From the NCBI RefSeq assembly GCF_019209865.1, contig NZ_JAHUTT010000004.1, positions 62,001-126,000 on the forward strand: a DNA stretch of 64,000 bases, written 5' to 3'. The stretch is from Shewanella sp. NIFS-20-20 (GTDB lineage: Bacteria; Pseudomonadota; Gammaproteobacteria; Enterobacterales; Shewanellaceae). Numbering within the stretch: position 1 is the stretch's first letter; the number at the start of each line of letters is the position of its first letter. Positions 18,553-27,387 of the stretch are shown here, piece by piece. The notes under the pieces are model-generated. The model saw nothing but the letters and a program-made list of their open reading frames with translations. It was not told the DNA's origin and made no database searches. Made by a program: the position numbers and the translations under genes.

Positions 18553-19509
18553 ATGTACAAGGTTAACCCGCAACGTATTCAGCTCGGGATCAGTGCCTGC
18601 TTAATGGGGCAAGAAGTACGTTTTGATGGCGGCCATAAACGCTCGACCTACGTGCTGCACGAGTTAAAAGATATGTTTGACTACCTACCCATCTGCCCTG
18701 AAATGGCCATCGGTTTAGGTGCTCCTCGCAAAAGTGTGCGTTTAGTCCGCGATCAAGACACCATTTTATTGCAAAGCGCCGACGGTCAGTTGGATATCAC
18801 CACCCCCATGAATCACTACTGTGACAGTAAGGTGGCCGAGTTATCTGAATTGGGCGGCTATTTATTTTGTGCCAAGTCACCGACTTGCGGTATGGAGCGT
18901 GTCACTGAATATAAAATTGGCACCAATAATGGCACCAAAACCGGGGTAGGTGTATTCGCGCGGGCCTTAATGGACGCCTATCCCCTAATGCCTGTGGAAG
19001 AAACCAGTCGTCTTAATGACAGTCATATTCGCGACAACTTCTTTACCCGAGTTTATGCCTATCACGACTGGCGTTGCATGTTAGCCAAGGGACTGACTAA
19101 ACATGAGTTATTGCAGTTTCACTCGCGTTACAAGTACTTATTAATGGCTCATAACCAATCGATTTATCGTGAGCTCGGGCCATTACTCGCCACCATGGAA
19201 AATGATGTTGAAGCCGTGGCAAAACAATACTTTTCAGGTTTTATGCAGGCATTGAAATGCCATGCCACTCGCAAAAATCAAACCAGTACCCTGCAACACA
19301 TTCAGGGCTATTTTAAAAAGCAATTGAATACCAGCCAAAAGGCTGAGTTGTCAGATGCGATCATGCAATATCGCCAAGGACTGGTGCCATTATTAGTCCC
19401 TATTACTTTGATTAATCATTATGTTCGCGAGTTTTCAACCGAATATATTGCCAATCAAGTCTATCTGCATCCACATCCGCAAGTGCTCAAACTCAGGTAT
19501 GGGTTGTAA
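18553..19509 (+). CDS. DUF523 (TudS-like) / DUF1722 (YbgA) fusion protein
   Basis: A 318-residue fusion. The N half is DUF523, the family of the iron-sulfur enzyme TudS (thiouracil desulfidase); its three cluster cysteines are visible as C16 ('GISACLMG'), C48 ('PICPEMAIGLGAPR') and C112 ('SPTCGM'). The C half (about residues 190-318) is DUF1722, the E. coli YbgA domain, of unknown function. In E. coli ybgA also lies directly before phr. It is the first gene of the operon, with a strong AAGGAG before the ATG. A role in handling thiolated or photodamaged bases is inference. Confidence 0.85.
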   Translation: MYKVNPQRIQLGISACLMGQEVRFDGGHKRSTYVLHELKDMFDYLPICPEMAIGLGAPRKSVRLVRDQDTILLQSADGQLDITTPMNHYCDSKVAELSELGGYLFCAKSPTCGMERVTEYKIGTNNGTKTGVGVFARALMDAYPLMPVEETSRLNDSHIRDNFFTRVYAYHDWRCMLAKGLTKHELLQFHSRYKYLLMAHNQSIYRELGPLLATMENDVEAVAKQYFSGFMQALKCHATRKNQTSTLQHIQGYFKKQLNTSQKAELSDAIMQYRQGLVPLLVPITLINHYVREFSTEYIANQVYLHPHPQVLKLRYGL

Positions 19510-19513
19510 GCTG

Positions 19514-20395
19514 ATGGGCACACAATCGCTCGCCAAACCCGCCTTGACGCCAGCCGCCATGCTGAGCATTGGTGAGGTCTCCAAGATCACCGGGGTCAAT
19601 ACAGTGACGCTGCGGGCGTGGCAGCGGCGCTTTGGTTTATTAAATCCAATGCGCACCCCCAAGGGCCATCGGCTCTATCGTGAGAGTGATGTCGAACTTA
19701 TCCGCCAAATACTCCATTGGCTCGATGCTGGGGTGAGTATCAGTAAGATTAAGCCGTTATTAGCCTCGCCCGCGGCGTTCGCCCCAGCGACGTCCCATGA
19801 ATGGCAACATCAATGCGGATTATTGTTGCAGGCGGTTGCCCAGCTTAATGGGCCGCAATTGCAGCAGTTACTCGATGAATACCAAGCCTTGTATCCAGCC
19901 GCCGTGTTACAGCAACAGTTGTTTGCACTGTGGTTTCATCAGCTGCCAAGTTGGTTGAGCGAGCGCGAAGATGGCGACGGTTTACGTGATTGGTTATTGC
20001 AACAATTGCACTGGCGCCTTAAGCCCTGTTTTCGCCAAGGCGCTAAGGTGGCACTGCTGGCATTAGCCGATAGCGATCCTTGGGACCATTGGCGGGTGTG
20101 TTGGCTGTTGTGCCAACATGGACTGTCTTATGTCGACTTGGGGCAATTGCCGCTGCCACAAGTCAAATTGCTGGCCGGGCGGCTTGCCCCAACCACATGG
20201 TTGGCACTGGCGGGGCCTAAAGCTTCGGCGCCATTGACGGATGCGATAGCTGGCTTGGCTAAGTGCGGCAGTCCCCTTTATTTAGTGGGACAGTTTGCGC
20301 CGCTATGGCCTGATAACCAAGTGCATCAAGCTCAGGATTGGGCTCAACTCAGTGAATTACTGGCAACGGAAGCGAATAAGGGGCGCCATGAATAG
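19514..20395 (+). CDS. MerR family regulator, CarH/LitR/MlrA-like without B12 ligands
   Basis: A 293-residue protein with an N-terminal MerR DNA-binding domain ('LSIGEVSKITGVNTVTLRAWQRRFGLL', 'TPKGHRLYRESDV') and a long C-terminal region laid out like the CarH/LitR helical bundle plus Rossmann domain. The cobalamin signature E/D-x-H-x-x-G is not seen: the corresponding stretch 'DPWDHWRVCWLLCQHGLS' has no His at the ligand position, and no W-x9-EH motif is present. It is probably the operon's own repressor. The ATG at 19514 follows the previous stop by 4 bases; the longer frame overlaps the upstream gene. Confidence 0.85.
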   Translation: MGTQSLAKPALTPAAMLSIGEVSKITGVNTVTLRAWQRRFGLLNPMRTPKGHRLYRESDVELIRQILHWLDAGVSISKIKPLLASPAAFAPATSHEWQHQCGLLLQAVAQLNGPQLQQLLDEYQALYPAAVLQQQLFALWFHQLPSWLSEREDGDGLRDWLLQQLHWRLKPCFRQGAKVALLALADSDPWDHWRVCWLLCQHGLSYVDLGQLPLPQVKLLAGRLAPTTWLALAGPKASAPLTDAIAGLAKCGSPLYLVGQFAPLWPDNQVHQAQDWAQLSELLATEANKGRHE

Positions 20396-21791
20396 TACCC
20401 ATCTGGTGTGGTATCGCCGTGATTTAAGAGTGGCAGATCATCGCCCCTTGTTTGAAGCGATGAGCAGCGCCCGTGCTCAAGGGCAGCGGGTGAAATGTTT
20501 GTATATCGCGACCCCAGCGCAATGGCAGCAGCATCATTTCGCCGCCATCGGAGTGGATTATCTGGAGCGCCACCTCAATTTATTAGCCGCGGCACTGGCC
20601 AGTCTTGGGGTCGAACTAGACGTGGTGGAGTTGGCCGATTTTAGCCTAATTCCCTCTTGGTTCGCTGAATATCGGCAGCAGCAACGGTTGGTGGCTGTGT
20701 ATGCCCACAGCGAGCCGGAATGGAATGAGCGTCAACGTGATGAGGCGGTCGGCGCCGTGGTGCCGCTGCATTTGTTCGATGAGCACTGCTTGTTAGCACC
20801 AGGTACAGTGTTGACTCAACAAGGCTCAATGTATCAAGTGTTTACGCCCTTTAGTCGCCAATGGAAACAGTTGGCGCTTCAGCAAGATATTCAGCCGTTA
20901 CCTGTGCCAGCACCGATGGGGAGTGTATTTACTCCCGCCGCGCCGATTGTATTGCGAGCCCGCAAACGCGATTCGAGCTTGTTTATGGCCGGAGAGGGGC
21001 CGGCGCGCCGTCAACTGCAAGGGTTTATTGCCGGCAAGTTGCACCATTATGCTGACTGTCGCGATCTGCCTGCAGTCTTGGGCACCAGTGGGTTATCGCC
21101 ATGGTTGGCGCTGGGCGTGCTTTCCCCGAGGCAATGCTTGGCCGAGGTGCTTGCCAGTGTAACCGATGCACTTAGCGAGACTAGTCCGGCCAAAACGTGG
21201 GTTAATGAACTGATTTGGCGCGAGTTTTATCGGCATTTATTAGTGATTTATCCGCGCCTAAGTCGCGGCAAAAATTTCAACCCTAAGGCGGATGCCATTC
21301 AATGGCGCAACTTGCCAGATGAATTTGAACGTTGGTGTCAGGGGCAAACCGGTTATCCCTTAGTCGATGCTGCCATGCGTCAATTAAATCAAACCGGTTG
21401 GATGCACAACCGTCTGCGGATGGTCACGGCCAGTTTCTTGACCAAGCACTTACTGATCGACTGGCGCTGGGGCGAGGCCTATTTCAGTCAGCAATTGATT
21501 GATGCTGATTTAGCGGCCAACAACGGCGGCTGGCAATGGTCGGCGGGCACAGGTTGTGATGCCCAGCCCTATTTCCGAGTCTTTAATCCGTTACTGCAAA
21601 GCAAAAAATATGATCCAGACGCCGAGTTTATTCGTAAATATGTGCCGGAGTTAGCGGGGCAGCAAACAAAAAATATCCATCAACTGAATAACTTAAACTC
21701 AAGCAGCCAGCAAGCTTATCCGGCGCCTATGGTGGAGCATTCGCTCGCTAGAACCCGAGCATTACAAGCCTTTGCTGTGATGAAAGCCTAA
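20388..21791 (+). CDS. phrB: Deoxyribodipyrimidine photolyase (CPD class I)
   Basis: A 467-residue photolyase close in length to the E. coli enzyme. 'HLVWYRRDLRVADHRPL' opens the antenna domain; the FAD domain has 'TGYPLVDAAMRQLNQTGWMHNR', 'FLTKHLLIDWRWGE' and 'NNGGWQWSAGTGCDAQPYFR', the class I hallmarks with the electron-transfer Trp residues. It splits cyclobutane pyrimidine dimers using blue light. The ATG at 20388 overlaps the merR stop by 8 bases; the longer frame would run deep into merR. Confidence 0.95.
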   Translation: MNSTHLVWYRRDLRVADHRPLFEAMSSARAQGQRVKCLYIATPAQWQQHHFAAIGVDYLERHLNLLAAALASLGVELDVVELADFSLIPSWFAEYRQQQRLVAVYAHSEPEWNERQRDEAVGAVVPLHLFDEHCLLAPGTVLTQQGSMYQVFTPFSRQWKQLALQQDIQPLPVPAPMGSVFTPAAPIVLRARKRDSSLFMAGEGPARRQLQGFIAGKLHHYADCRDLPAVLGTSGLSPWLALGVLSPRQCLAEVLASVTDALSETSPAKTWVNELIWREFYRHLLVIYPRLSRGKNFNPKADAIQWRNLPDEFERWCQGQTGYPLVDAAMRQLNQTGWMHNRLRMVTASFLTKHLLIDWRWGEAYFSQQLIDADLAANNGGWQWSAGTGCDAQPYFRVFNPLLQSKKYDPDAEFIRKYVPELAGQQTKNIHQLNNLNSSSQQAYPAPMVEHSLARTRALQAFAVMKA

Positions 21792-21820
21792 CCATGATGG
21801 ATCATTATCGAGGGAGAAAT

Positions 21821-22276
21821 ATGTCGGCATCTACACCTAGTTTGGTCAGCCAAGCCTCATTGCTTGAGGCATTTTTGGCGTTATATCAGGAGCTGAATAA
21901 GGATAATTTACACCGGTTAGCCGAAGTCTACGATCAACAGATTAGCTTTATCGATCCCTTGCACAGTATCGAGGGGTTAACCCAGTTACAGCATTATTTT
22001 GCCGGCATGTATGCCAATGTGGAGTCGCTGCAGTTTGAGATTGCATCTTGCCTGACACAAGACAATCAAGCCGCGATATTTTGGACCATGCACTTTAGTC
22101 ACTCCAAGCTTAATCGTGGCCACAGCATCGAGGTCAAAGGCATGACGCACTTACGGATGAACGACAAGATTATTTACCACCGAGATTATTTTGATGCTGG
22201 CCAAATGCTATATCGGCATGTGCCGTTATTAGGCTCGGCCATTAAGGCGATTAATCGCCGTTTGGCGGTCTCATGA
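21821..22276 (+). CDS. NTF2-like (SnoaL-type) protein
   Basis: A 151-residue NTF2-fold protein. 'LAEVYDQQISFIDPLHSIEGLTQLQHYF' is typical of nuclear-transport-factor-2-like polyketide cyclase relatives, followed by 'GMTHLRMNDKIIYHRDYFDAGQML'. Homologues are regular members of photolyase / cfa clusters in Shewanella and Vibrio, with no proven activity. The ATG at 21821 is chosen because GAGGGAG sits 6 bases before it; an ATG 27 bases upstream lacks a site. Its TGA overlaps the next ATG (ATGA). Confidence 0.8.
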   Translation: MSASTPSLVSQASLLEAFLALYQELNKDNLHRLAEVYDQQISFIDPLHSIEGLTQLQHYFAGMYANVESLQFEIASCLTQDNQAAIFWTMHFSHSKLNRGHSIEVKGMTHLRMNDKIIYHRDYFDAGQMLYRHVPLLGSAIKAINRRLAVS

Positions 22277-23052
22277 CGGCCTATATCAAACAAGTGTTGA
22301 TCACCGGCGCCAGTTCAGGGATCGGCGCGCAATTAGCTAAGGATTATCTGGCGTTAGGCTATCGGGTATTTGCTTGTGGTCGAAATGCCGAGCGCCTAAA
22401 TGCCATCCCCGGGGTGTTTGGGCTGGTGTTTGATATGGACGTGCGTGAAGGGGTGCAAAGTGCCGGGCGGTATCTTGCTCATGAGCTCGGCGGCCAGCCA
22501 CTGGATATTATCATTCTTAACGCGGGCACCTGTGAATATATTGATGATGCAATCAATTTCGATGATCAATTATTTGCGCGGATCATTCATACCAATTTAA
22601 TTGCGACTGGTTATTGTTTAGCCGCATTTTTGCCCCTGTTGGCAAAAGGGGGGCGGCTTGGGCTAATGAGCTCATCGGCGACCTTTTTACCCTTGCCAAG
22701 AGCTGAGGCTTATGGCGCATCGAAAGCTGGGATCAGCTATTTAGCCGCCAGCTTAGGGGTTGACTTGGCGGCCGCTAATATCAGTGTTAGCTGTATTTCG
22801 CCGGGGTTTGTTGCCACGCCGCTCACCGATAAAAATGATTTCCCTATGCCGATGCGTATCAGTGTAGATAAGGCCGCTGGCGCCATCATTCGCGGCCTAG
22901 ACAAACGCCAGCATCAAATCAATTTCCCGAGAGGGTTTATCGTTTTAATGAAGTTAGTTAGCTGGTTACCTTATCGCTGGTGGGTAAAGCTGATGGGTCA
23001 ACAAAATAACAAGAGCACTAAGGTGCCGGATATTCAGGGATTGAAAAAATGA
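22273..23052 (+). CDS. SDR family NAD(P)-dependent oxidoreductase
   Basis: A 259-residue classical short-chain dehydrogenase. 'LITGASSGIGAQLAKDYLALG' is the nucleotide-binding TGxxxGIG motif, 'ILNAGT' the NAG motif, Ser in 'LMSSSATF' and 'YGASKAG' the catalytic Ser-Tyr-Lys set, and 'SCISPGFVATPL' follows. The substrate is unknown; context suggests a lipid or other membrane-derived compound. Four-base ATGA overlaps occur with both neighbours, so it is translationally coupled in the operon. Confidence 0.9.
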   Translation: MTAYIKQVLITGASSGIGAQLAKDYLALGYRVFACGRNAERLNAIPGVFGLVFDMDVREGVQSAGRYLAHELGGQPLDIIILNAGTCEYIDDAINFDDQLFARIIHTNLIATGYCLAAFLPLLAKGGRLGLMSSSATFLPLPRAEAYGASKAGISYLAASLGVDLAAANISVSCISPGFVATPLTDKNDFPMPMRISVDKAAGAIIRGLDKRQHQINFPRGFIVLMKLVSWLPYRWWVKLMGQQNNKSTKVPDIQGLKK

Positions 23053-24302
23053 AGAAAATTGCGATTGTGGGGAGCGGGATCTCGGGATTAACTGCAGCAC
23101 ATTTATTGAGTGAGCGTTTTGATGTTACCGTGTTTGAAGCCAATGACTACATTGGTGGCCATACCGCGACTATCGATGTCGAACTTGGCGGTAAGGCGTA
23201 TGCCATCGACACGGGGTTTATTGTATTTAACGATCGCACTTACCCTAACTTTGAAAAACTGCTGGCCAGAATTGAGGTCAAACCTAAGCCGACCGAGATG
23301 AGTTTTTCGGTACAAAACTTAGCGACGGGGCTGGAGTTTAATGGTCATACCCTGATGACTATGTTTGCGCAAAAATCAAATCTACTGAAACCTCAGTATT
23401 GGCATTTCTTGAGTGAAATCGTGCGCTTTAATCGTTTATGTAAGCAGTATTATCAACAAGATCATTTCCCCTCGAGCAAGCTAGGTGATTTTTTGGTCTT
23501 AGAAGGTTTTAGTGATTTTTTCTGCCAACATTACATCTTACCGATGGGCGCCGCCATTTGGTCCACCAGTTTAGAGGATATGCGCGCTTTCTCGTTGCGC
23601 TTTTTTGTGCGATTTTTCCAACATCACGGCTTACTCGATCTCACGCATCGGCCACAATGGTATGTGCTTGAGGGGGGATCGCGTAGCTATATCCCAGGGC
23701 TGATTGCCCCATTGAGTGGCAAGATACGCCTTAATACCCCAGTGACGGCAATCACTCGCCACCCAAACGGGGTGGAGTTAGTGACTGGCGCCAATGACAT
23801 CTGCCATTTCGATGACGTGATTTTAGCCTGTCATAGCGATCAAGCCTTAGCCATGCTGCAAGATGCTAGTGACAGCGAGAAAGACATTCTTGGGCAAATG
23901 CACTACCGCAACAATGAGGTGGTATTGCACACCGACACGAGTTTATTACCGGCGCGCCGAGGGGCGTGGGCCAGTTGGAACTATCGTCTCGATGGGGATA
24001 ATTCCCGCCCGTCGGCAGTCACTTACAATATGAAAATTCTGCAAGGATTAGCCGATGATGCGCCAGTGTTTTGTGTCAGCTTAAATCAAACCTCGGCTAT
24101 CAATCCCAGCAAAATCCTGCGGCGCTTTAATTATTCCCACCCAGTGTTTGACGAGCGCAGTTTGGCGGCAGCAGGGCGAAAAGCTGAGATCTGTGGCCAA
24201 CGTCATACCTATTTTGCCGGCGCCTATTGGCTCAATGGCTTTCATGAAGATGGCGTCAATAGCGCCTTGGATGTGTGCCGTCAGTTTGGAGTGACGCTCT
24301 AA
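23049..24302 (+). CDS. FAD-dependent amine-oxidase-like oxidoreductase
   Basis: A 417-residue flavoprotein. The dinucleotide fold is '[19 protein letters not shown]' at the N terminus with '[17 protein letters not shown]', and the C-terminal FAD-binding end is '[21 protein letters not shown]'. It belongs to the cyclopropane-fatty-acid-cluster flavin amine oxidases. In Rhodobacter a flavoprotein of this kind takes part, with a methyltransferase, in making furan fatty acids. That this one acts on acyl chains is inferred from its neighbours. It overlaps both adjacent genes by 1-4 bases. Confidence 0.85.
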   Translation: MKKIAIVGSGISGLTAAHLLSERFDVTVFEANDYIGGHTATIDVELGGKAYAIDTGFIVFNDRTYPNFEKLLARIEVKPKPTEMSFSVQNLATGLEFNGHTLMTMFAQKSNLLKPQYWHFLSEIVRFNRLCKQYYQQDHFPSSKLGDFLVLEGFSDFFCQHYILPMGAAIWSTSLEDMRAFSLRFFVRFFQHHGLLDLTHRPQWYVLEGGSRSYIPGLIAPLSGKIRLNTPVTAITRHPNGVELVTGANDICHFDDVILACHSDQALAMLQDASDSEKDILGQMHYRNNEVVLHTDTSLLPARRGAWASWNYRLDGDNSRPSAVTYNMKILQGLADDAPVFCVSLNQTSAINPSKILRRFNYSHPVFDERSLAAAGRKAEICGQRHTYFAGAYWLNGFHEDGVNSALDVCRQFGVTL

Positions 24303-25054
24303 TGACGGCGATACACAGTGGCATTTATCACGGCCAAGTATTTCATCATCGATTTACCCCGGTGGTGCATCAATTTGCTTACGATTTGGGGTTATTGTGG
24401 TTAGATCTCGATGAGTTGGCGCTGCTGGAAAACACCAGCAGGTTATTTTCGAGCCAGCGTTGGGCCCCCTTACGTTTTAAGGCCAGTGATTATGTCAATG
24501 ACGAGCAGGTGACTAACCAATGTCCGCAGGCGTTGAAGCGGCGGGTGCTGGCCAAGGTCGAGAGTCTTGGTGGCTTGGATGCCATCGATAAGGTGTGCTT
24601 TGCTGGGCAAGTGCGTCATTTTGGTTGCTACTTTAGCCCGGTGAATTTCTTTTACTGCTACCAAGGGCAACAACTGTGTTATTTACTTGCCGAAGTCAGT
24701 AATACCCCGTGGAACCAGCGCCATTGCTATTTGGTGGATGTAAAGACTCATCCGGTGCTTGCAAAAGTCTTTCATGTCTCGCCGTTTATGGATCTCAATA
24801 TGAATTATCACTGGCGGGTCACCCCACCAGCGCAACAACTACAGCTGACCATAGAAAACCGCCGTGATAGCAAGGTGTTTATGGCGAGTTTAGCCCTCGA
24901 GCGGCGCCCATTTACCTCAACCCATCTGCGCCAATGGTTATGGCGCTTTCCAGTGATGACAATCACCATTATGGCCGGCATTTATTGGCAGGCATTGAAA
25001 TTATGGCTCAAACGCGTGCCCTTTATTGCGCACCCAACCAAAATGGAGAAATAA
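24302..25054 (+). CDS. DUF1365 family protein
   Basis: A 250-residue protein of DUF1365, which almost always lies between this flavoprotein and the CFA-synthase-like enzyme. '[23 protein letters not shown]' opens it, and '[14 protein letters not shown]', '[12 protein letters not shown]' and '[19 protein letters not shown]' are conserved family stretches. The activity is unknown. The ATG at 24302 shares a base with the previous TAA; the ORF's earlier ATG lies inside the flavoprotein gene. Confidence 0.85.
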   Translation: MTAIHSGIYHGQVFHHRFTPVVHQFAYDLGLLWLDLDELALLENTSRLFSSQRWAPLRFKASDYVNDEQVTNQCPQALKRRVLAKVESLGGLDAIDKVCFAGQVRHFGCYFSPVNFFYCYQGQQLCYLLAEVSNTPWNQRHCYLVDVKTHPVLAKVFHVSPFMDLNMNYHWRVTPPAQQLQLTIENRRDSKVFMASLALERRPFTSTHLRQWLWRFPVMTITIMAGIYWQALKLWLKRVPFIAHPTKMEK

Positions 25055-25056
25055 CC

Positions 25057-26313
25057 ATGGACAACGCAGTAAGCAGTGTCGCATCGCAAACGCTGTCAGA
25101 TAGCTTGGCTAAGCGTGTGATAAAGAGTGCGCTTCAACGTTTATCGAATGGTTACTTAAGCGTGACGGATCACGATGGCACCGAACAATATGGCGATCGC
25201 ACATCCAATTTGCATGCAGACATTCATGTGATTAATCCCGCCTTCTATCGGCAAGTGCTTTTGGGCGGGTCGATTGGCGCAGGTGAGGCTTATATTGCCG
25301 GTGATTGGCAAAGCTCGGATCTGACGCGAGTCATCCAACTTTTTGCGCGGAATTTACCTATCTTAGAGCAAGTGGAGCGCACCTGGTCTTGGGCGGTAAA
25401 ACCCTTTACTCGGCTGGGACACTTAGTCAATCGCAACTCGGTGACCGGCTCAAAGCGCAACATCGTCGCCCACTACGATTTAGGCAATGAGATGTATCAG
25501 CAGTTTCTCGATAGTGAGATGCTATACTCCAGTGCGATTTACCCCGATGAACACAGTGATTTAGAGCAAGCGCAACAACACAAGCTGGCCATGATTTGTG
25601 AACGTCTCGATTTACGTCCGGGAATGACCTTGTTGGAAATTGGCACTGGCTGGGGGGCGTTGGCGATTTACGCGGCGCAGCATTATGGGGTCAAGGTCAC
25701 CACTACCACGATTTCGGATGAGCAATATGCCTATGCTCGTCAGCGGGTGCAGCAACTGGGCTTAGAGGATCAGGTGACCTTGTTGACTGAAGATTATCGT
25801 CACCTCAGTGGCCAATATGATCGCTTAGTGTCTATCGAGATGATCGAAGCGGTCGGGCATGAATATTTACCCGGCTTCTTTAACAAACTCAATCAATTGC
25901 TTAATGATCAAGGGCGTTTGTTGATCCAAGCGATCACCATCAGTGATCAACGATATGATCAATATCGTAAAGGCGTCGATTTTATTCAGAAATACATTTT
26001 TCCCGGTGGCTGTTTGCCCAGTGTCAGCCTGATGGCACAGTTGATTTCCAAGCAAAGCGATATGGTGATTTTGGGGCTGGATGATATCGGTCGAGATTAT
26101 GGCCGTACGTTAGCCCATTGGCATGAGAAATTTGATCATGCCCGCGAACATCTGCAATCACTGGGTTACGGTGATGATTTTATCCGGATGTGGAAATTTT
26201 ATCTGAGCTATTGTGAAGGTGGCTTTATTGAGCGTACCACCAGTGCTGTGCATTTAGTGGCGGTGAAACCTGGTTATCGACTCGCGCCCGTTGCCACAGC
26301 GCAGCAAGGTTAG
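25057..26313 (+). CDS. cfa: Cyclopropane-fatty-acyl-phospholipid synthase family protein
   Basis: A 418-residue SAM-dependent methyltransferase of the CFA synthase family. 'YIAGDWQSSDLTRVIQLFARN' is in the N domain; the catalytic domain has 'VAHYDLGNEMYQQFLDSEMLYSSAIY', the SAM loop 'LLEIGTGWGALAIYAAQHYGV', 'VSIEMIEAVGHEYL' and 'FIQKYIFPGGCLPS'. It adds a methylene or methyl group to unsaturated chains of membrane lipids. With the flavoprotein next door it could instead be a UfaM-like methylase. GGAGAAATA precedes the ATG. Enzyme product is therefore open. Confidence 0.85.
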   Translation: MDNAVSSVASQTLSDSLAKRVIKSALQRLSNGYLSVTDHDGTEQYGDRTSNLHADIHVINPAFYRQVLLGGSIGAGEAYIAGDWQSSDLTRVIQLFARNLPILEQVERTWSWAVKPFTRLGHLVNRNSVTGSKRNIVAHYDLGNEMYQQFLDSEMLYSSAIYPDEHSDLEQAQQHKLAMICERLDLRPGMTLLEIGTGWGALAIYAAQHYGVKVTTTTISDEQYAYARQRVQQLGLEDQVTLLTEDYRHLSGQYDRLVSIEMIEAVGHEYLPGFFNKLNQLLNDQGRLLIQAITISDQRYDQYRKGVDFIQKYIFPGGCLPSVSLMAQLISKQSDMVILGLDDIGRDYGRTLAHWHEKFDHAREHLQSLGYGDDFIRMWKFYLSYCEGGFIERTTSAVHLVAVKPGYRLAPVATAQQG

Positions 26314-26317
26314 CACC

Positions 26318-26851
26318 ATGGAGCATCGGCAGCGTCTCGCCCCTTCACCAACGCGCAGCATGATGTTGGTGGATTTGGTCCGGTTTCAAGTAGCGTGGTG
26401 GTCATTGGTGTTATTAGGCCAATCGGGCCTAGTTATCGGCGTTATCTTACTGCTAATCCAATTTAGGCTCAGCCAGAGGCGAGTTGCCGATGGGATTGTT
26501 ATGGCCGCCATTGCCATGCCCGGGGTGCTAATGGATGCGATGGCAAGTTACTTTGGCTTATTTGAATTTGCCGGTTTACCTGTATGGTTGGCGCTGCTGT
26601 GGTGCCATTTTGGCTTAAGTTGCCAGTACAGTTTGCGACCTGTACTAGGCCTTAATGCCTGGTGGGTGCTAGTGATTGGTGCCCTCGGTGGCAGTGCCAG
26701 TTATTGGGCGGGCGTTCAGCTTGGGGCGGTGAGCTCAAGTCTTAGCGGCCCAGAATTGGTGATGTATTTAATGCCCTTATGGGCCGGGGTGTTTATTTAC
26801 GCTAAAACCATCATAGAAACTCAGGCCATGATGCCAGCGGAGACTCACTAA
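26318..26851 (+). CDS. DUF2878 family membrane protein
   Basis: A 177-residue membrane protein with about five to six helices, of the DUF2878 family. 'MLVDLVRFQVAWWSLVLLGQSG' opens it, and 'MLMDAMASYFGLFEF'-type sequence (here 'GVLMDAMASYFGLFEFAG') is the family core. It has no known function and is found mainly in these photolyase / cfa operons. The ATG at 26318 follows the cfa stop by 4 bases. Its TAA shares one base with the next ATG. Confidence 0.8.
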   Translation: MEHRQRLAPSPTRSMMLVDLVRFQVAWWSLVLLGQSGLVIGVILLLIQFRLSQRRVADGIVMAAIAMPGVLMDAMASYFGLFEFAGLPVWLALLWCHFGLSCQYSLRPVLGLNAWWVLVIGALGGSASYWAGVQLGAVSSSLSGPELVMYLMPLWAGVFIYAKTIIETQAMMPAETH

Positions 26852-27387
26852 TGGCGCGGTTATGGTTATTGGCGGCGCTGGCAAGCGTGCTAATGGCGCT
26901 CGGCCCAAGGGCGAGTGCCCAGGCTCAAGAACCCGCGGACGATAAATCATGGCAAGTGGTTGGCCGCACCCAAATGAGCGTGATGTGGTTTGATATTTAT
27001 CGCGCCACCCTCACCAATCCTAGCGGTGAATATCAGGCGTTTACACCGCCGCTGAAACTCGAGATTGAATACCAGCGCGACATTAGCGCAGCTGATTTGG
27101 TGAGTGCCACCGATGAACAGTGGCAACATCTGGGGGTATTCAATGATTATCGACAGGCGTGGGTTCAGCAATTACAAGGACTGTGGCCCGATGTTAGCGA
27201 GGGTGATCGCTTAGCCTTGATGTGGTACGCCGATGGTAGCAGCCAATTCTACTTTAATGATCAGGCCATAGGTTCACGCTTGGCCGCTCAATTTGGTCAT
27301 TGCTTTTTGGCCATTTGGTTATCCCAACATACGAGCCACCCCCAGCGTCGGCTGGAACTTATCGGAGAGACATCATGCGATTGTTAG
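26851..27387 (+). CDS. Chalcone isomerase-like periplasmic protein
   Basis: A 178-residue protein with an N-terminal signal peptide ('LWLLAALASVLMALGPRASAQAQ') and a chalcone-isomerase-like fold region: 'VVGRTQMSVMWFDIYRATL', 'LKLEIEYQRDISAADLV', 'YADGSSQFYFNDQAIG'. Bacterial members of this group are not flavonoid enzymes as far as known; some plant relatives bind fatty acids, which suits a lipid-modifying operon but is only suggestive. It overlaps the DUF3833 gene by 13 bases. Confidence 0.8.
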   Translation: MARLWLLAALASVLMALGPRASAQAQEPADDKSWQVVGRTQMSVMWFDIYRATLTNPSGEYQAFTPPLKLEIEYQRDISAADLVSATDEQWQHLGVFNDYRQAWVQQLQGLWPDVSEGDRLALMWYADGSSQFYFNDQAIGSRLAAQFGHCFLAIWLSQHTSHPQRRLELIGETSCDC

